From Siphonodentalium dalli (Eukaryota > Mollusca > Scaphopoda > Gadilida > Siphonodentaliidae): a DNA stretch of 64,000 nucleotides. The stretch is taken from contig CP136066.1 of the NCBI GenBank assembly GCA_032622095.1, forward strand, positions 170,882,664-170,946,663. Reading direction: 5' to 3'. Of the stretch, positions 1 to 11,879 are shown in pieces (within the stretch, counting starts at the first letter, position 1; every line of letters starts with the position of its first letter). The notes under the pieces are model-generated. The model had not been told where the DNA came from. It saw only the letters and a program-made list of their open reading frames with translations, and searched no databases. The position numbers were made by a program, and so were the translations under genes.

Positions 1-700
1 TTTTTTTATCAAATTTAGTGCCCACCCCACCCACCCCACACAATCTCTCACCGAAGTAGCGCCAATATGACGTCTTTAAAATCACACGATTAGATTCCTC
101 ATATCATGGATATTGGATAAGAATGTGTATCAATTTGGTGGAAATTGGCGCTAAAATATTGTGTATAAATTTTGGTGCCCCTCTCCCTTTCAGTGCGCCC
201 CTGATTCGAATGACGCCATTTATTACAGCTTTAAGCCACGCCATTAGACACCTCATACCATGAGGATGAATTTGTATATGTTTCGTGGCAATCGGCGACT
301 AAACCAATTCTTGTCAGATTTAGTACCCACCGCCCCAAATCTCTCATCCCAACGACACCAATTTGGCGTCTTTAAATCACACAATAAGATTCCGTGTATC
401 ATGGAGAAGATCTCAGAAGAATGTGCATCAATTTGGTGGAATTCGGCGCTAAAATTATTTTGATAAATTTTGGTGCCCCTCTCCCGTTCCGGGCATCCCT
501 GGTGCGAATGGCGCGACTTTTGACATATTTAAATCGCACCATTAGATTCATCATATTATGGGGATGATTATATATACGTTTGGTGGTAATCGGCGACATT
601 TTTTTCTGCCCCTCCCACTTTTCTGCCCCTGATAACATTGTTGTCACTTTAGAAAATTCTAACCCTCGCCATTATCTTTCTCGTAAACAGTTACCCCTAT
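1..700. repeat. Dispersed repeat, copy A (about 300-bp internal monomers)
   Basis: The segment contains recurring phrases such as 'caatttggtgga', 'ggcgctaaa', 'ttttggtgcccctctcc' and 'ggcaatcggcgac' in roughly 300-bp cycles, so it is internally repetitive. The same phrases in the same order occur at about 14,530-15,130 (copy B). It has no convincing coding content: the short open frames across it are broken and in both orientations. The left edge of the window cuts it. Phrases of this 'caatttggtggaaatcgg' type are common in dispersed repeats of marine invertebrates. No element class can be assigned. Confidence 0.75.
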
Positions 701-1680
701 TAGAAAAAAATATTAAAAAGGTCCAATAGGAACATAACACCTTATAACGGATTTGTGTCCATGATAACACCATTTATACATAGCGTGCTTTAATTGCAAA
801 TATAAAAAAAACATAGTTATGCAAACTAGCAAACGTTTATTGGTAAAAACAGTGTTTTCGGAAATTGTTAGAGAGCTGTGAGAGAATCTCTGCATGTTGA
901 GTTTTTCGCAGTTCTATGTTTACTGGTAACAGCTGAGCGGTCAACAACTGCCGAAATGTTACCCTCGAGGGTAACAAGTGATTTGCGGCCCGCCATGTGA
1001 CGCACTCTCAGCCAATCAGAAGAGAGGAAAATGGGATGAAGGATAACAATAAGTATTATTGTGCATTCGGGAGTCGGTTTTATATTATTATGCACGTTGT
1101 TGACATGGTACATTTATCCATGTCCGCCAAATGTTTTGAGCAATGCATCGTGGAATCGTGACAAAAACTTTTGTTATGCATATCTCGTGATAGTTCCTTG
1201 TTTCGTTGCATTTTGGATGTTTTGTTGAGCATTTTCGTGAATACTTCGTGTGCTTCATTCGGCTGCGAATGAATGTTGCCATCACGTGATTTCGTCTATA
1301 ACCTGTTTCAATTGTTGTCTACGGTAGTCCGCTTCATTGATACATTGTGACTTAGTTATTTCAACTCTTGTGATTTAAAACTACAAATACTTTTATATTT
1401 CCTTACTCATATTAATTAAGTCGGTATTTGGTTGGAGTTAAAGCGTTGTCTTAAGCTGATTTGGGACCAAGCGATGAGAAGATCTAGTACCGTATTCATG
1501 CGCTTCGTCCTTGAAAAGTTTCAGGGGCGCCAACTTCAACATTACTCAACTTCAACGGGTTTATATTATATCTATAGCAATTTGATATTTATCTTAACTA
1601 TTTAAATATTCTCTTATCCAGACCAATGACCGGTATTAAGGATCTTTTTTTTTGTGTGTTCGCGTAACTACTTTTATTCT
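701..1680. other. Spacer with no recognisable gene
   Basis: Only short open frames are present (for example 81 and 65 codons on the minus strand around 868-1285), with no domain signature. No tandem repeat or terminal repeat was seen. Confidence 0.6.
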
Positions 1681-2110
1681 TTTGCGCCATCATTGGTCAA
1701 CGGATTCCGTTGAGTACAGACATTGGTTAACGGATCCGTTCAGGCTGGTCCGATTCCGTTCTATGACGTGATTGGTCATCGGCTCACCAACGGATCCGTT
1801 CAGCACTGCCATTGGTCACCGGATTTCGGCTAGAACATATAAATAGGGTTCTTCAACCCAACTCGGGGGCATTAGTCAATTGTCCATCACTCTTGCTAGT
1901 TGCAACCAAAACTCACTGAATCAGTTCAACTTAATATCTAACTTGGGGAAAATCCGTTCAACGGAATCAACTTAAAGGTGCACATACATGGATAATTTAT
2001 CTAACTTGGGGAATATCCGTTCAACTGAATTAAGTTAATGATGCATATGTAGAAATCCGTTCAACGGGAAATAACTGGGGAAATCCGTTCAACGGAAACT
2101 CCATTAGAGA
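1680..2110 (+). promoter_or_regulatory. LTR-like promoter block of the Gypsy element
   Basis: The block holds four inverted CCAAT boxes (ATTGG at 1692, 1722, 1771 and 1811), each followed within a few bases by CAACGG, TAACGG, CATCGG or CACCGG. A TATA box lies downstream at 1838-1846, with a possible start near 1870. Palindromes AACGGATCCGTT (ending at 1740 and 1800) and CCGTTCAACGG (several between 1950 and 2100) are interspersed. This is the expected architecture of an LTR promoter and sits about 550 bp before gag. A weak primer-binding-site candidate (TTGGCAAGTGACCCCG) starts near 2218. A matching 3' LTR was not found, so 'LTR' is an inference. Confidence 0.5.
1838..1846 (+). promoter_or_regulatory. 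TATA box TATAAATAG
   Basis: A canonical TATAAATAG follows the array of CCAAT and AACGG motifs and precedes the gag-like reading frame in the same direction. Confidence 0.55.
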
Positions 2111-2662
2111 TATATCATCATTACATGTATATTATATTTTGTACGCCATATGTACATCCACTGAATTTCTGTTAGAAAGAATAAATTGCATCAACGTGAT
2201 AAACATGGACTCATTACTTGGCAAGTGACCCCGTGGCCCACTAAATCGGCCACGGCCCCAGATATCCACCCGGGAAATTGTGACCCACGCCACACAGTCC
2301 GGTCTTTCCCTGACCCGGCTTGTGGATTTGGGAGTTCTTTGGCAATCGACCAAGATACGTACGTCCAGGGGGGGGGGGGTCTGTATGCTACAATTGGTGT
2401 CAGACGTGCGATTTTGATATGTTTTCGAAATCTTCAAACCTAAGGACCACAGACGACAGACCAACGTATACCGACGAAGGAAAATGATCCGCATGATGGA
2501 CGACTCTCCAGACCCAGAATGCAGTTCCGGAAAACCCGACATTTGCAGGGCGGCGGTGACGTTCATGGGGCTAGCGACTTCGACGAACCGGAAGTCGAGA
2601 CACCGGACCAATTTCGCGAGGATGATGATGTGAGGGTATAGAGGGATCACGGTAATTACAGA

Positions 2663-3360
2663 ATGGTTGCACCACAGATGAACCCACTGACGATGAGACC
2701 GGATACATACAATGGCATCGAAGATTGGGAAGGATACATTTCGCACTTTGAGGAATGTGCCGAGCTGAATAGATGGACCGAGAGGGACCGAGTCCTCAGC
2801 CTAGCAACGAGCTTGCGGGGACCTGCAGGATCGCATTAAATGAGCCTGAAACATGACGACCGCAGACAGTATCGAACATTGAAGGCGGGATTATCGAAAA
2901 GATTCAGCGGTGCCCACCAACAAACATGGCTGGCAAAATTTGAGGCCCGGTGGAAGCGACCCAATGAGACATACGCTGAATTCGGCGATGACGTACGATT
3001 GATGGCTCAGAAAGGACACCCAGAACTCAATATACATGCACAGGAGATGCTAGCCCTTGCCCCCGGTCTTTGATGCCATCAATGAAATATAAACATATGA
3101 GGCCATTATAGGGCACGATCGCAGGAGAAACGTTCGGCGCACTGATGAACTATATATACGGGGTAGATGACAACACAACCAAAATGGAAACACTGATGAA
3201 ACAAATGGGACAGTTGATAGAGCGACTGAATCCACCCGAGTCTACCCGAGAATATACCGGCCATCCCAGGTATGCTTCCGGTGTGCCAGCGAATCACATC
3301 TTGTGTCAGCCTGCCCCTTTCCACCAACAAGAGAGGGCCGAAATGAAGGCGGTCCCTTAG
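2663..3360 (+). pseudogene. gag: Gypsy gag remnant with CCHC zinc knuckle
   Basis: An ATG at 2663 opens a frame with the capsid-like pattern PxxYxGxxDWExYxxHFExC and LxGPAG. It stops in frame at 2837-2839 (TAA), resumes in the same frame at 2840 with MSL...RRQYRTL...LxxRFxG...FEARWKRP and ends at 3071. The following helical segment (VDDNTxKME..MKQMGQLIERL) is in another frame from about 3145. A retroviral-type zinc knuckle, C-x2-C-x4-H-x4-C (CFRCASESHLVSAC), lies at 3273-3314 in a third frame. The product would be the structural capsid/nucleocapsid protein. At least one stop and two frameshifts disable it. Confidence 0.8.
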
Positions 3361-3559
3361 CAAAATTACACGAGCCAACGGCCAAACTATCGGTATTCGA
3401 GGTGACAGTATGAATCAATGGAAAGGTCACAACCAAATTCGAGAGTTTACCGACAACCGATACTTAGGACGGAAGGACGAAACCCGTCAATAACCCAGTA
3501 CAGGTTATGGAACCCGCGATAAGCATAATAGATGGGACTTCCTACCAAGCAACCAAAAT

Positions 3560-3640
3560 AACGGGATTCGTGAATCACACCCATACAACGGGATCCGTGA
3601 ATCACACCCATACAACGGAATCCGCGAATCCGAAAACGCC
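3560..3640 (+). repeat. 27-bp tandem repeat, about three units, in the gag-pol linker
   Basis: A unit of about 27 bp containing 'gaatcacacccatacaac' occurs twice in full, followed by a partial third. Being a multiple of three, it would encode a nonapeptide repeat (TGFVNHTHT / TGSVNHTHT / TESANPKT). It lies between the zinc knuckle and the protease. Confidence 0.75.
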
Positions 3641-3862
3641 CTCTATTGAGACATACTGGAAATGGAGAAGCATGATCAAGACGGCCAGATAATGGTCCAC
3701 GAGAACCCAGGCTACCGACATCATACCACAACCAGGGAAACTTCCGCAAGGGATGCCTGTAGGCCGAGAGGTCCCTGAAATTATTAGACCATCTGCATGT
3801 ACGCAAACAGACATAAACGAGATAACCAGGGCCGGGAAATTTGGGGCATGTCTAGATAAAGG

Positions 3863-4000
3863 GATAACGGATTTTACGCCGCCACAGACGTTAAACGTGT
3901 GCCATGTAACTTCCTGATTGACACTGGAGCTACAACATCATTGTTAGCAAAACGGGTGTATGACCAAATAGCTGCAGACAAGCAGCCTGGAGGAAAATAG
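3863..4000 (+). pseudogene. Gypsy aspartic protease fragment
   Basis: The frame beginning GAT AAC GGA reads DNGFYAA..., then FLIDTGATTSLLAKRVYDQI. The DTG catalytic triad is at 3920-3928, inside the retropepsin pattern LIDTGA. The frame ends at a TAG at 3998-4000 and the downstream RT is in a different frame. The enzyme would cleave the Gag-Pol polyprotein. The active-site motif is intact but the domain is cut short by the stop. Confidence 0.75.
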
Positions 4001-4079
4001 GAAAAGAGGGCACCGAACGTTAGCGGCACTTCCATAGAAACTTGGAGAATCAGGATACATTGAAGCATCTGTCGTCGAG

Positions 4080-5651
4080 ATGAAAGACCAAATTTTATTG
4101 ATGTCACGGGGGCTGATTGACTGTACACAATCATCCCCATGTGTACAGCTGTGGAACACCGAAGATGTCCCAATTAGAATCCATGTGTACACAAGAGTGG
4201 GGTCGTGTGTCAGCTATGACGAACCGGAAGTACACCAGGTCAGAGCCTCTACAGATTTACCAACCCAATTGAGCAATGTGGATGGGAAATTGATACCCAG
4301 CCATGTCGTGGACTTGTTACAGCAAAGTTGCACGAATTTGAATACCACACAGAGAGAGGTTCTCGGGAAACTTTTAAGGGATTATAAAGATGTATTTTCC
4401 ATGGTACCTTGGGATATGGGACTTACACACATGGCATGCCATGAGATTGACACGGGCGATGCCAAACCGATCTGGGTACCTCCACGAAAACAACCATTCG
4501 GGAAGCGATATATTGAAAAACAGGAGATTCATAAACTTCTAGACCGAGGACTTATAGAGCCCAGCAACAGTGACTGGTCCTCCCCATTTGCATTGTGTTT
4601 AAGGCCGATTCCACACCCAGATTTTGTATCGATTACCCCAGATTTAATGACGTCACAAAGTCAGATGCTTTCCCTCTTCCAAGGATAGACGAATCATTGG
4701 ATTGGCTGCGTGGAAATAAGGTTTACTCCTGTCTCGACCTTCTCAGTGGTTTTGGCAGACACCCATGTCTGATAAGGACAAAAACAAAACATCATTCTGA
4801 TCAGGTCAAGGGTTACATCTCTTCCGGGTTATGCCCATGGGTCTAAAACCCAGCCCTGCCACGTTTGGACGTCTAATGGAGAATGTTTTGCGTGGGTTGT
4901 TATGGGAACACTGCCTTTTATTCGTCGACTACATCATTGTGGCGGCACCGATGGTAGAACGGAACATAGAGCGGGTAGCCATGGTTTTAGACAGACTACG
5001 GGACGCAAACTTGAAAGTAAAGAGTGCAAAGGCCACGTTATTTAAAGAAGAAGTAAAGTTCTTGGGACACATTGTGTCTGGCGACTGGATCAAGACTGAT
5101 CCGAGAAAAAACACAAGCAGTTCGAGATTGGCCCACACCGAAGAACGCAGGGGAAACTAGGTCCGTTTTAGGACTCACGGGGTACTACCGTCGGTTTGTG
5201 CGTGATTTTGCCGCGATCGCGCGACCACTCAACAAACTGGCAGAGAAGGGTGCAAAGTTTACCTTCTTCAATTTTGAAGTATCCGGAACCGGAGAAGCCT
5301 TTCTTGTTGGCCACGGACGCTAGCCAAGCAGCGACGGGGGCCGTCCTTTCCCGAGTGGATGATGGGAAGGAACATGTAATATCATACATGAGTAAAGCAC
5401 TTTCGCACCCATAATTATCATATTGCGTAACCAGGAAAGAGCTCTTGGCAGTCGCACACGCCTTGAAGAAGTTCTACTGTTATTTATATAGGCAAAACGT
5501 CTTTTTGCGCACCAATAATGCAGCTGTTTCATGGATGCGCAACCTCAAAAATCCAACCGGACAGGTGGCAGGATGGTTAGAGGAACTGGGAAATTACGAC
5601 TTGGAAGTTACTCATAGACCGGGAGTGAAACATCGCAATGCGGATGCTTGA
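4080..5651 (+). pseudogene. pol: Gypsy reverse transcriptase and RNase H remnant
   Basis: RT homology starts in the frame from 4080 (typical PxRRxPxxKR-like segment PPRKQPFGKRYIEKQEI and LLDRGLIEPSNSDWSSP). It shifts near 4595 (FCIDYPRFND, CLDLLSGF), again near 4831 (PMGLKPSPATF, FVDYIIVAA, KFLGHIVSG), again near 5072 (VRDWPTP, LGLTGYYRRFV) and again near 5196 (PFLLATDASQAATGAVLS, RNase H). It ends with ELLAVAHALKKF and VTHRPGVKHRNADA at about 5651. The polymerase box normally reads YxDD; here it is FVDY, so the second catalytic aspartate is lost. With several frameshifts, this copy cannot make active enzyme. Confidence 0.9.
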
Positions 5652-5950
5652 GCCGAAATCCATGTGCAGCTTGTACCCGACAACAGAGAGGAAGTGAAGA
5701 CCACGAGACCCGCGACACAGGGACGTGTACATCTCCGACGATAGATGAGGGGGTGACTTATGATACGACCATAGTGGAAGCTGAAAGGACCAGGGCAGTA
5801 ACACCATGATAAGCCTAAACCACCAGCTAGATATCAAAACCAAGCATGGCTCGAGGGGTGGCATCCAAATAACATCCGACAAAACCAATTGGAAGACGCC
5901 GATATCGGCACCGTGATGATTTCCAAGGAAGATGACGAGTCCAAACCACA

Positions 5951-7170
5951 GTGGCTGATCTGTCACACAAGTTTCCGGCGGTGAAACCGCTATGGGCCCA
6001 GTGGGACACCCTGCAGATTATCGATGGAGTGATGTACCGAGCTTATCAGACAGATATGGACGGTGAACCCAAGAAACAAATGGTGGTACCATTCAAGAAG
6101 AGAGGAATTACTCAAGTACTCCCACGACACACCATCAAGCGGGCATCTTGGGGCTGCAAAACATTTAGCAAGTCAAAGGCAATTTTTATTGGCCGGGCAT
6201 GAGAACAACAGTACAAAATTACTGCAATGCATGTGACAAATGTGTGGCGAGAAAAACCAACAAGGCGGCAAGAGCACCACTCCATAAGTATCTGGTTGGA
6301 GCACCCATGGAACGCATATCAATAAACATCATGGGGCCACTTCCGGTCACCGATTCAGGGATGCGACACATCTTAGTGATGGTTGACAACTTTACCAAAT
6401 GGAAGGAAGCGTTTCCGATGAAAGACCAAGAGGCCAACGCAGTGACAACAGCGTTCGTGAACGAATTCATCTGCCGGTTTGGAACCTTTTTCCAACTCCA
6501 CTCGGATCAAGGGTCAAATTTGGAATCTGAGATATTCCAAGGCATGTGCCGACTGTTCGACATATCAAAGACCCGTACGACATCCCTTAGACCACAGAGT
6601 AATGGCGCTGTGGAACGCATGAATAAGACCCTGGGAACGATGCTAACCATGTATTCAGAGCACAACCAGAGCAAATGGGATCAATATTTACAACCAGTAA
6701 TACTGGCATATCGTTCATCCGAACATGCGAGCACGAGTCGGACACCAAACCGGGTGATGTTTGGTCGGGAGGCAATGTTGCCACTAGAAGTTGTCACGGG
6801 GAGACCAATGGAGTGTACAGAAACCAACCCTTCAGTACCAGAATACCTCCAGAGATTAGAAGAGACGGTCCTATAGGCACATAAATTTTCTCGGCGTCAA
6901 TTGGGGAAAGCATCAGGAAGACAAAAGCGGAATTATAACGTAGGGACAAAACCAATAAAATTAAATGTTGAGCAACCAGTCTGGTTATTTGACCGACGAT
7001 GGAAAGTTGGGGTATGTACATAATTGACTTCAAGAAAGGGACCATTCCTTATCACCAGACTTCAAGATGACGTGACCTGTTTTATTCAAAAGACCGCCAA
7101 GGCCCTCCAAAAGCTTTCCATGTGGATAGACTGATGGCGTACCGGAGATGTCACCTCCCGAAGTGGATGA
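5951..7170 (+). pseudogene. Gypsy integrase remnant with GPF-like C-terminus
   Basis: The N-terminal zinc-binding part is eroded, with only the C-x2-C end (YCNACDKC, near 6225) clear. The catalytic core occupies the open frame 6199-6876. It has SINIMGPLPV where the first catalytic aspartate is normally found (DIMGP), then LHSDQGSN with the second aspartate and NGAVERMNKTL with the glutamate. The first acidic residue is therefore N. Downstream, in changing frames, come VEQPVWLFDRRWKVG, KGPFLITRL and FHVDRLMAYRR (to about 7170), which match the GPY/F-type C-terminal domain that closes Gypsy pol. It would integrate the cDNA if intact. Confidence 0.87.
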
Positions 7171-7339
7171 AGAAAGAGCAGAAAAGGATCCATGCAATAA
7201 CCGAAACCCTGGCCAGTAGTACGACTATACATATTACCGTACCATTTTATTTCAATAAACATGCAGCATTGCGATGTCCATCTCCATTTTTCCCCAAGCC
7301 CCATGTTACTAAGGTTCCGAGAGTTACAACCGTCCCTTT

Positions 7340-8827
7340 TTAATTCCAGATCAACAATGAGAATCATAACCACGTTCGCCTGTCCATATATAGGCTCTGG
7401 AGAAGAGATGGTGGCAGAGGAACTGTTAAAACGCCATCTTCAAAACACTCACCGACGGATGACGGTTGTGTGCCCGGTCTGCCACGAAGATAGGAGAACG
7501 TTTACAAGGATTTAATTATGATCTACGGGAGCACTGTAGGAAGAAACACCAATCCCAAATGAATACCATCCCACCAATTTTTGTTTCACAGAGTGCAATG
7601 GATTCTGGATGGCTACAGTTCCGACTGATTATAGCTTCATATCACCTCCGATAGGGCCGACTGGCGATAATAACACGAATATTCTAACCATACGCAAGAT
7701 AGATCTGGCTCACACAAATATACATGCCTTGTTGGTGGAGGGGAAAACAACCTACAGAGTGAACATGGGCCAAGAGATTTATACAAATCCAATCAGGATG
7801 TCGGCCTTGATTCGGCGTATGACGGTCTTACAGGATATGGTCATTATACCCACCACAAAGTTGACTAAGGTCATGAACCACAACTTGTTAAATACAGCAG
7901 CAGAAATACTAGGACTAACGCCCGGACTAGTGCTGTCCTTAGAAGAGTATGCGTTACCACCCATCACCTGACACCACATCAGTTATTTCAGTACCAGCAA
8001 TTATCACCGAACTACACCTTCCTACCAGCGCACCAGCACCAGTCACCACCCAGACACCACTCCAATCATCACACCAGTTACCACATCACGACAAGTCACC
8101 ACTCCAGTCATCACACCTGCACCAGTCACCACTCCCAGTCAGCAAACCAGCACCAGACACCACTTCAATCAGCACACCAGCACCAGTGAGCACACTAGTT
8201 ACCACCTTACATTTGCAAGCTCGACCACCACAGATTGGACTGACATCAGAAATGTGGTAATCAATGACAGCTACTCTAATAACAGCAACTTCAGCGCCAA
8301 GTACGCGACACCAATCATGCCTGCTCCACTACTCCAAACAACAGAATCGAAAGAGGCTCGGGAGCTACTGAGTAGCGGTGCACTGCCATTTCTACCCCAG
8401 CTCCCAGAGAATGGACGGACGAGACGGGAATAATAGTTGAAGCGGGAGATTTAACATTGATATGGCCGAACAATTGGGTGACGATGACCGGTGATCAAAG
8501 ACGACTCAGTTCGAGTTCATTGCAATGGCGCTGGAGCATGAAAATTCAGACTAATTCCACCAGGCCGATAGGGCTGACATTTGCGATAAATACAATATGC
8601 TCATCTTTACAGGGACCCCACCACTTAACAAGAAGGCCGCCACCTCATTGATCATGGCAAGCTTTCATATTTTTAAGACTCTGATGGATATTGCACTAGG
8701 TCTCATCCATGGAAGGGAAGCAGGACGGGTTCTTGACGAGGTGAAGAATTCCAAAAACAGGGATACAACCACAGACAGTCTCACAAATACCATTAACCAA
8801 AAGGGGATAGGACTACGACTAGTTTAA
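7340..8827 (+). pseudogene. Unrecognised accessory coding region after integrase
   Basis: Coding-like sequence continues about 1.5 kb past the end of pol. The main frame (phase of 7609) carries a first finger-like stretch (CPY...HLQNTH), then CPVCHEDRRTFTR. After a short excursion into the next frame it gives REHCRKKHQ, together resembling C2H2 fingers. The main frame returns at about 7590 and runs to 8433 with one TGA (7969-7971). It includes a long Thr/Pro/Ser-rich stretch (repeated TP, APVTTP) and then LLSSGALPFLPQLPENGR. A C-terminal part (GDLTLIWPNNW; FEFIAMALEHE; LNKKAATSLIMASFHIFKTLMDIALGL) continues in other frames to 8827. No signal peptide, furin site or membrane anchor was seen, so it is unlikely to be an envelope gene. 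Function unknown. Confidence 0.55.
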
Positions 8828-8828
8828 T

Positions 8829-8892
8829 ATGAAGAAGAAGGAGAAGAAGAAGAAAAAGAAGGAGAAGAAGAAAAAGAAGAAGAAGAAAAGAA
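8829..8892 (+). repeat. GAA/GAAA purine tract, possible polypurine tract
   Basis: A run of about 64 bases of only A and G (GAAGAAGAAGGAGAAGAAG type) comes directly after the last coding-like frame of the Gypsy element. That is where a polypurine tract should be, though it is much longer than a normal one and may simply be an expanded microsatellite. Confidence 0.6.
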
Positions 8893-11870
8893 ACACATAT
8901 AACTTCATATGCCTCATCATAACTCACTATCGTCCACAACTCACTATCATCTTCAGCTCATCATCTGACATCCATCCGTCCAACATCTGTCATCAGACTC
9001 ATCACAACTCACTATCATCTACAGCTCAATATCATCTTCAGCTCATTATCAATGTAATCTGACGGTCAGCACACATCATTATTACCATATTGTATAGTTA
9101 TATATAGTAAGGATCCAGGAGGATCCAATTTATTGAGTAGAAAACGGCCGCAAAAATCGCGCCCGATGTGAATTGTCCTCAAAACGGTCGCCATGCTTGT
9201 AACGTATACTTATCAGCGCACATTCTTTCCCGAGATGGCTTATGGCGTCACAAATTTTGCCATGATCGTCCTATTTATGCAAACGAGTCGGAGCCAATCA
9301 CTTTGCGAGATATGAGTAGGAGCCTTCGAACAAGCGAGTCGGAGCTCGTGTGCATGATTAAATAAAAGCGGCTGACGATATTGATGATATATCGAAACGC
9401 GATTAGATAGTCTGGTGATGGCATATCACAATTATCGTAAGTATCATGGTTTATTCCGTCTCTGTTCATCTCAAAACTAATGACGAATTTGGAAATTACG
9501 AAATCCAAGGCAAAAACTGGCTGATCGAGACGCCTATCTCAATCACGAATGTTATATCAATATTCGACTACTCATTCTGAACAAATGGGACAAAATCATC
9601 ACCATGCCAATTTTCTCTTGACAGGGAAGGTTTTCCATGATCAAAATGGCCGAAAGTAAACACAAAAATCAGAAACGAGTTGGAGCCAAATCGTTATAGA
9701 TTCCAAAGTGTTGAGCCCACTGAACCCCAGTGATACACGTATTACATAAATTCAAGCAAAAGGCAACTTAAGGCTTAACCAAAGTCCAATATGAACTCCG
9801 GTTCAAAAATGGCACAAACTTCAGCTAAAAACAACTATACGTATATTATGTATAGTAAATAGTAATTTACCTGTGAAAGAAATTGGTAATATGTGATACT
9901 TTCTTCCGAACTGAAATCTGACTTTGTGCACACGTACAGGGTCTGTTGTTGAGAAATTTCCACAAACAAAACTGAATCCTGGTTGGGGAGTTCTCTGTCA
10001 AGAATGCTTTGTTATCCATACATTACAACACAACACATTATTCAATTCTCATGTTTTTGAAGCGAGTGATCAAGTTTTGAAATGACACAACCAGATATCA
10101 CACAGCAGTATTTGGCAATGACTGCTGTATCCATAGTAAAATTGCTGGTTAGAATTCATTGAGTAATCTCTTGATTAATCCTGATTGGGATTCAGACCAG
10201 ACTGGCCATGCTAAAATATAAGCTGGCTTGCTGAGGGAATCTGACCTTGCACAATTACAGTCACAGTCAAATATAGCTGTTTGCTTTCTGGTGAATTTGA
10301 GCCACAATACATACCCTGGCTTTTGAAAATTTAAATTAAATACGTTTTGTTATTATAAAATGTGGATTTCTCAACAAAGCGTTTCGTATGGAGTTCTCCT
10401 GGATCCTGATGTACTTTCTTGTATGGAAATTAGCTGACCGTTTTGTCGGAACGTGCGCACAAAGTCAAGAGTGTGGTTGGTAAGTATGTGCCATATATTT
10501 TTGTAATCTGCTACCAGTATAGTGTTGTTAACTACATATGATACATTGATTGTTGTTTTCTTTAAATTTTGTGACGTTTTTGATACTTTTCTACCAAGTT
10601 TAAAAACTGAAAAACATATCCCTGTAGGCCATATTTGACTGGTTTGGCTAAACCTTAATACAGGTATTATTATACAGTTGTCGCCCGCTGTCGTGGTAGA
10701 CACTGATATTTGTCACTCGCTCGAGAACGGAATGTCTCTCGAGAAGAAGGACAGCAACTGTTTTGCTATCTGATTACTAAAGAAAAATCCTTGCCATGCA
10801 TTCACACGCACGATGTTGCACTGAGTCATCTCATGGCACGAGTGTTTTCATTCGCGATTAAGTATGTTCTTAGTAACTTCATATCGTCCTGTAGGATTTA
10901 TGTTCCATAAAAGATAGTCAATCCGTTACGCGTTTGATAATCACTGTTTATTTACCTTCTCCAATTTGGCATATTAAATGTCGTCTTGTGCGCGAAATTT
11001 ACTCGCGATATTAATTTCATTACGATCTTCACAGAAAGCTATTGGGAAGTTGTCAATTTCTAAAATGAACATTCGGATATGTCAATATTACCAACTGCAT
11101 CGCGATCCCCACACAAAATACTTCTGTGATCACAATGCAGACATCGTGGAGAGGTCTATTTCAATTCATTTATTTATCATTTCCTGATATGAAGGATAAC
11201 TGTACAGGATAATTCATTCGCGACAAACGCATGCATTACGTTGTACACCAGTAAGATTATTTTATAACCAACCGACATCAAGGGGTCGACTCGTTCAATG
11301 TTGCACCGTATAATGTAGATATGAAGATATTGAATCACCCAGATGTTTCGATGTAAATAGTACATAATAACAGTTTTCAGATAAAAGTATCAACTTAAAA
11401 GTTTGAATATTAGTGTTCACTAAATATACGCAAATTAGTGTTTTTTTCGAATCCGTGGGGTATATGAGATTTATGATTATAACACTATTTTGTGATGTGA
11501 AATAGTTGAGTTACTGCCCTGTGTATTGCTTGGAGATATTCTTGTAATATAACATCAGACTGGCGACAAAAACAATGTCTGCCGGCTCAGCGGGCAACAG
11601 AAAGATTTGTCACCCGGCACGTGACAGGGGGGGGGGTGGTAAACTAAGGAGGAGGGTAACGATGGCTTACGTTAAGTTTGCCCTCCAGTTTCGCACCCAT
11701 TCTCCACCTTCATACGCGACGGGAAGGGCTGGAAATAGTATAGTATAAGAGAGAGACGTTAAAGTCTAGATAGGCGACGAGAGAGGGTGGTGAAAGCACA
11801 AGCATTGCAAATATGCAGAATATTCCTGCAACGGGGAGGTTATCTGTCTTAAATATATAATTTAATGAAT
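8893..11870. other. No gene recognised; expected 3' LTR not found
   Basis: The stretch 8893-9060 has repeated 'ctcatcat'/'aactcactatcatc' phrases. The rest is AT-rich sequence with short open frames only. Motif 'acgagtcggagc' recurs at about 9282-9350. The sequence after the purine tract does not visibly match the LTR-like block at 1680-2110. Confidence 0.5.
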
Positions 11871-11879
11871 TAGAAACTC

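Larger units (their letters stand above)
1680..8895 (+). mobile_element. Degenerate Gypsy-type LTR retrotransposon
   Basis: The order is promoter/LTR-like block, gag with CCHC knuckle, aspartic protease, reverse transcriptase, RNase H, integrase and a post-integrase region, ending at an A/G-rich tract that could be the polypurine tract. PR-RT-RH-IN order identifies Ty3/Gypsy (Metaviridae). The coding part changes frame at least six times in pol, has an in-frame stop in gag, and has altered catalytic positions in RT and integrase, so this copy is not autonomous. The boundaries are soft: no pair of matching LTRs or target-site duplication was seen. Confidence 0.85.

Noticed and set aside
7340-8827. 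Envelope gene of an errantivirus-like element
   Set aside because: No signal peptide, furin-like cleavage site, fusion peptide or transmembrane segment was visible; zinc-finger-like and Thr/Pro-rich features argue otherwise.
8893-9130. 3' LTR of the Gypsy element
   Set aside because: No stretch visibly matches the LTR-like block at 1680-2110, in particular none of the AACGG palindromes or the TATAAATAG box.
9380-9430. Hammerhead-ribozyme-like words (ctgacga ... cgaaac)
   Set aside because: The required CUGAUGA core and three pairing stems could not be laid out.
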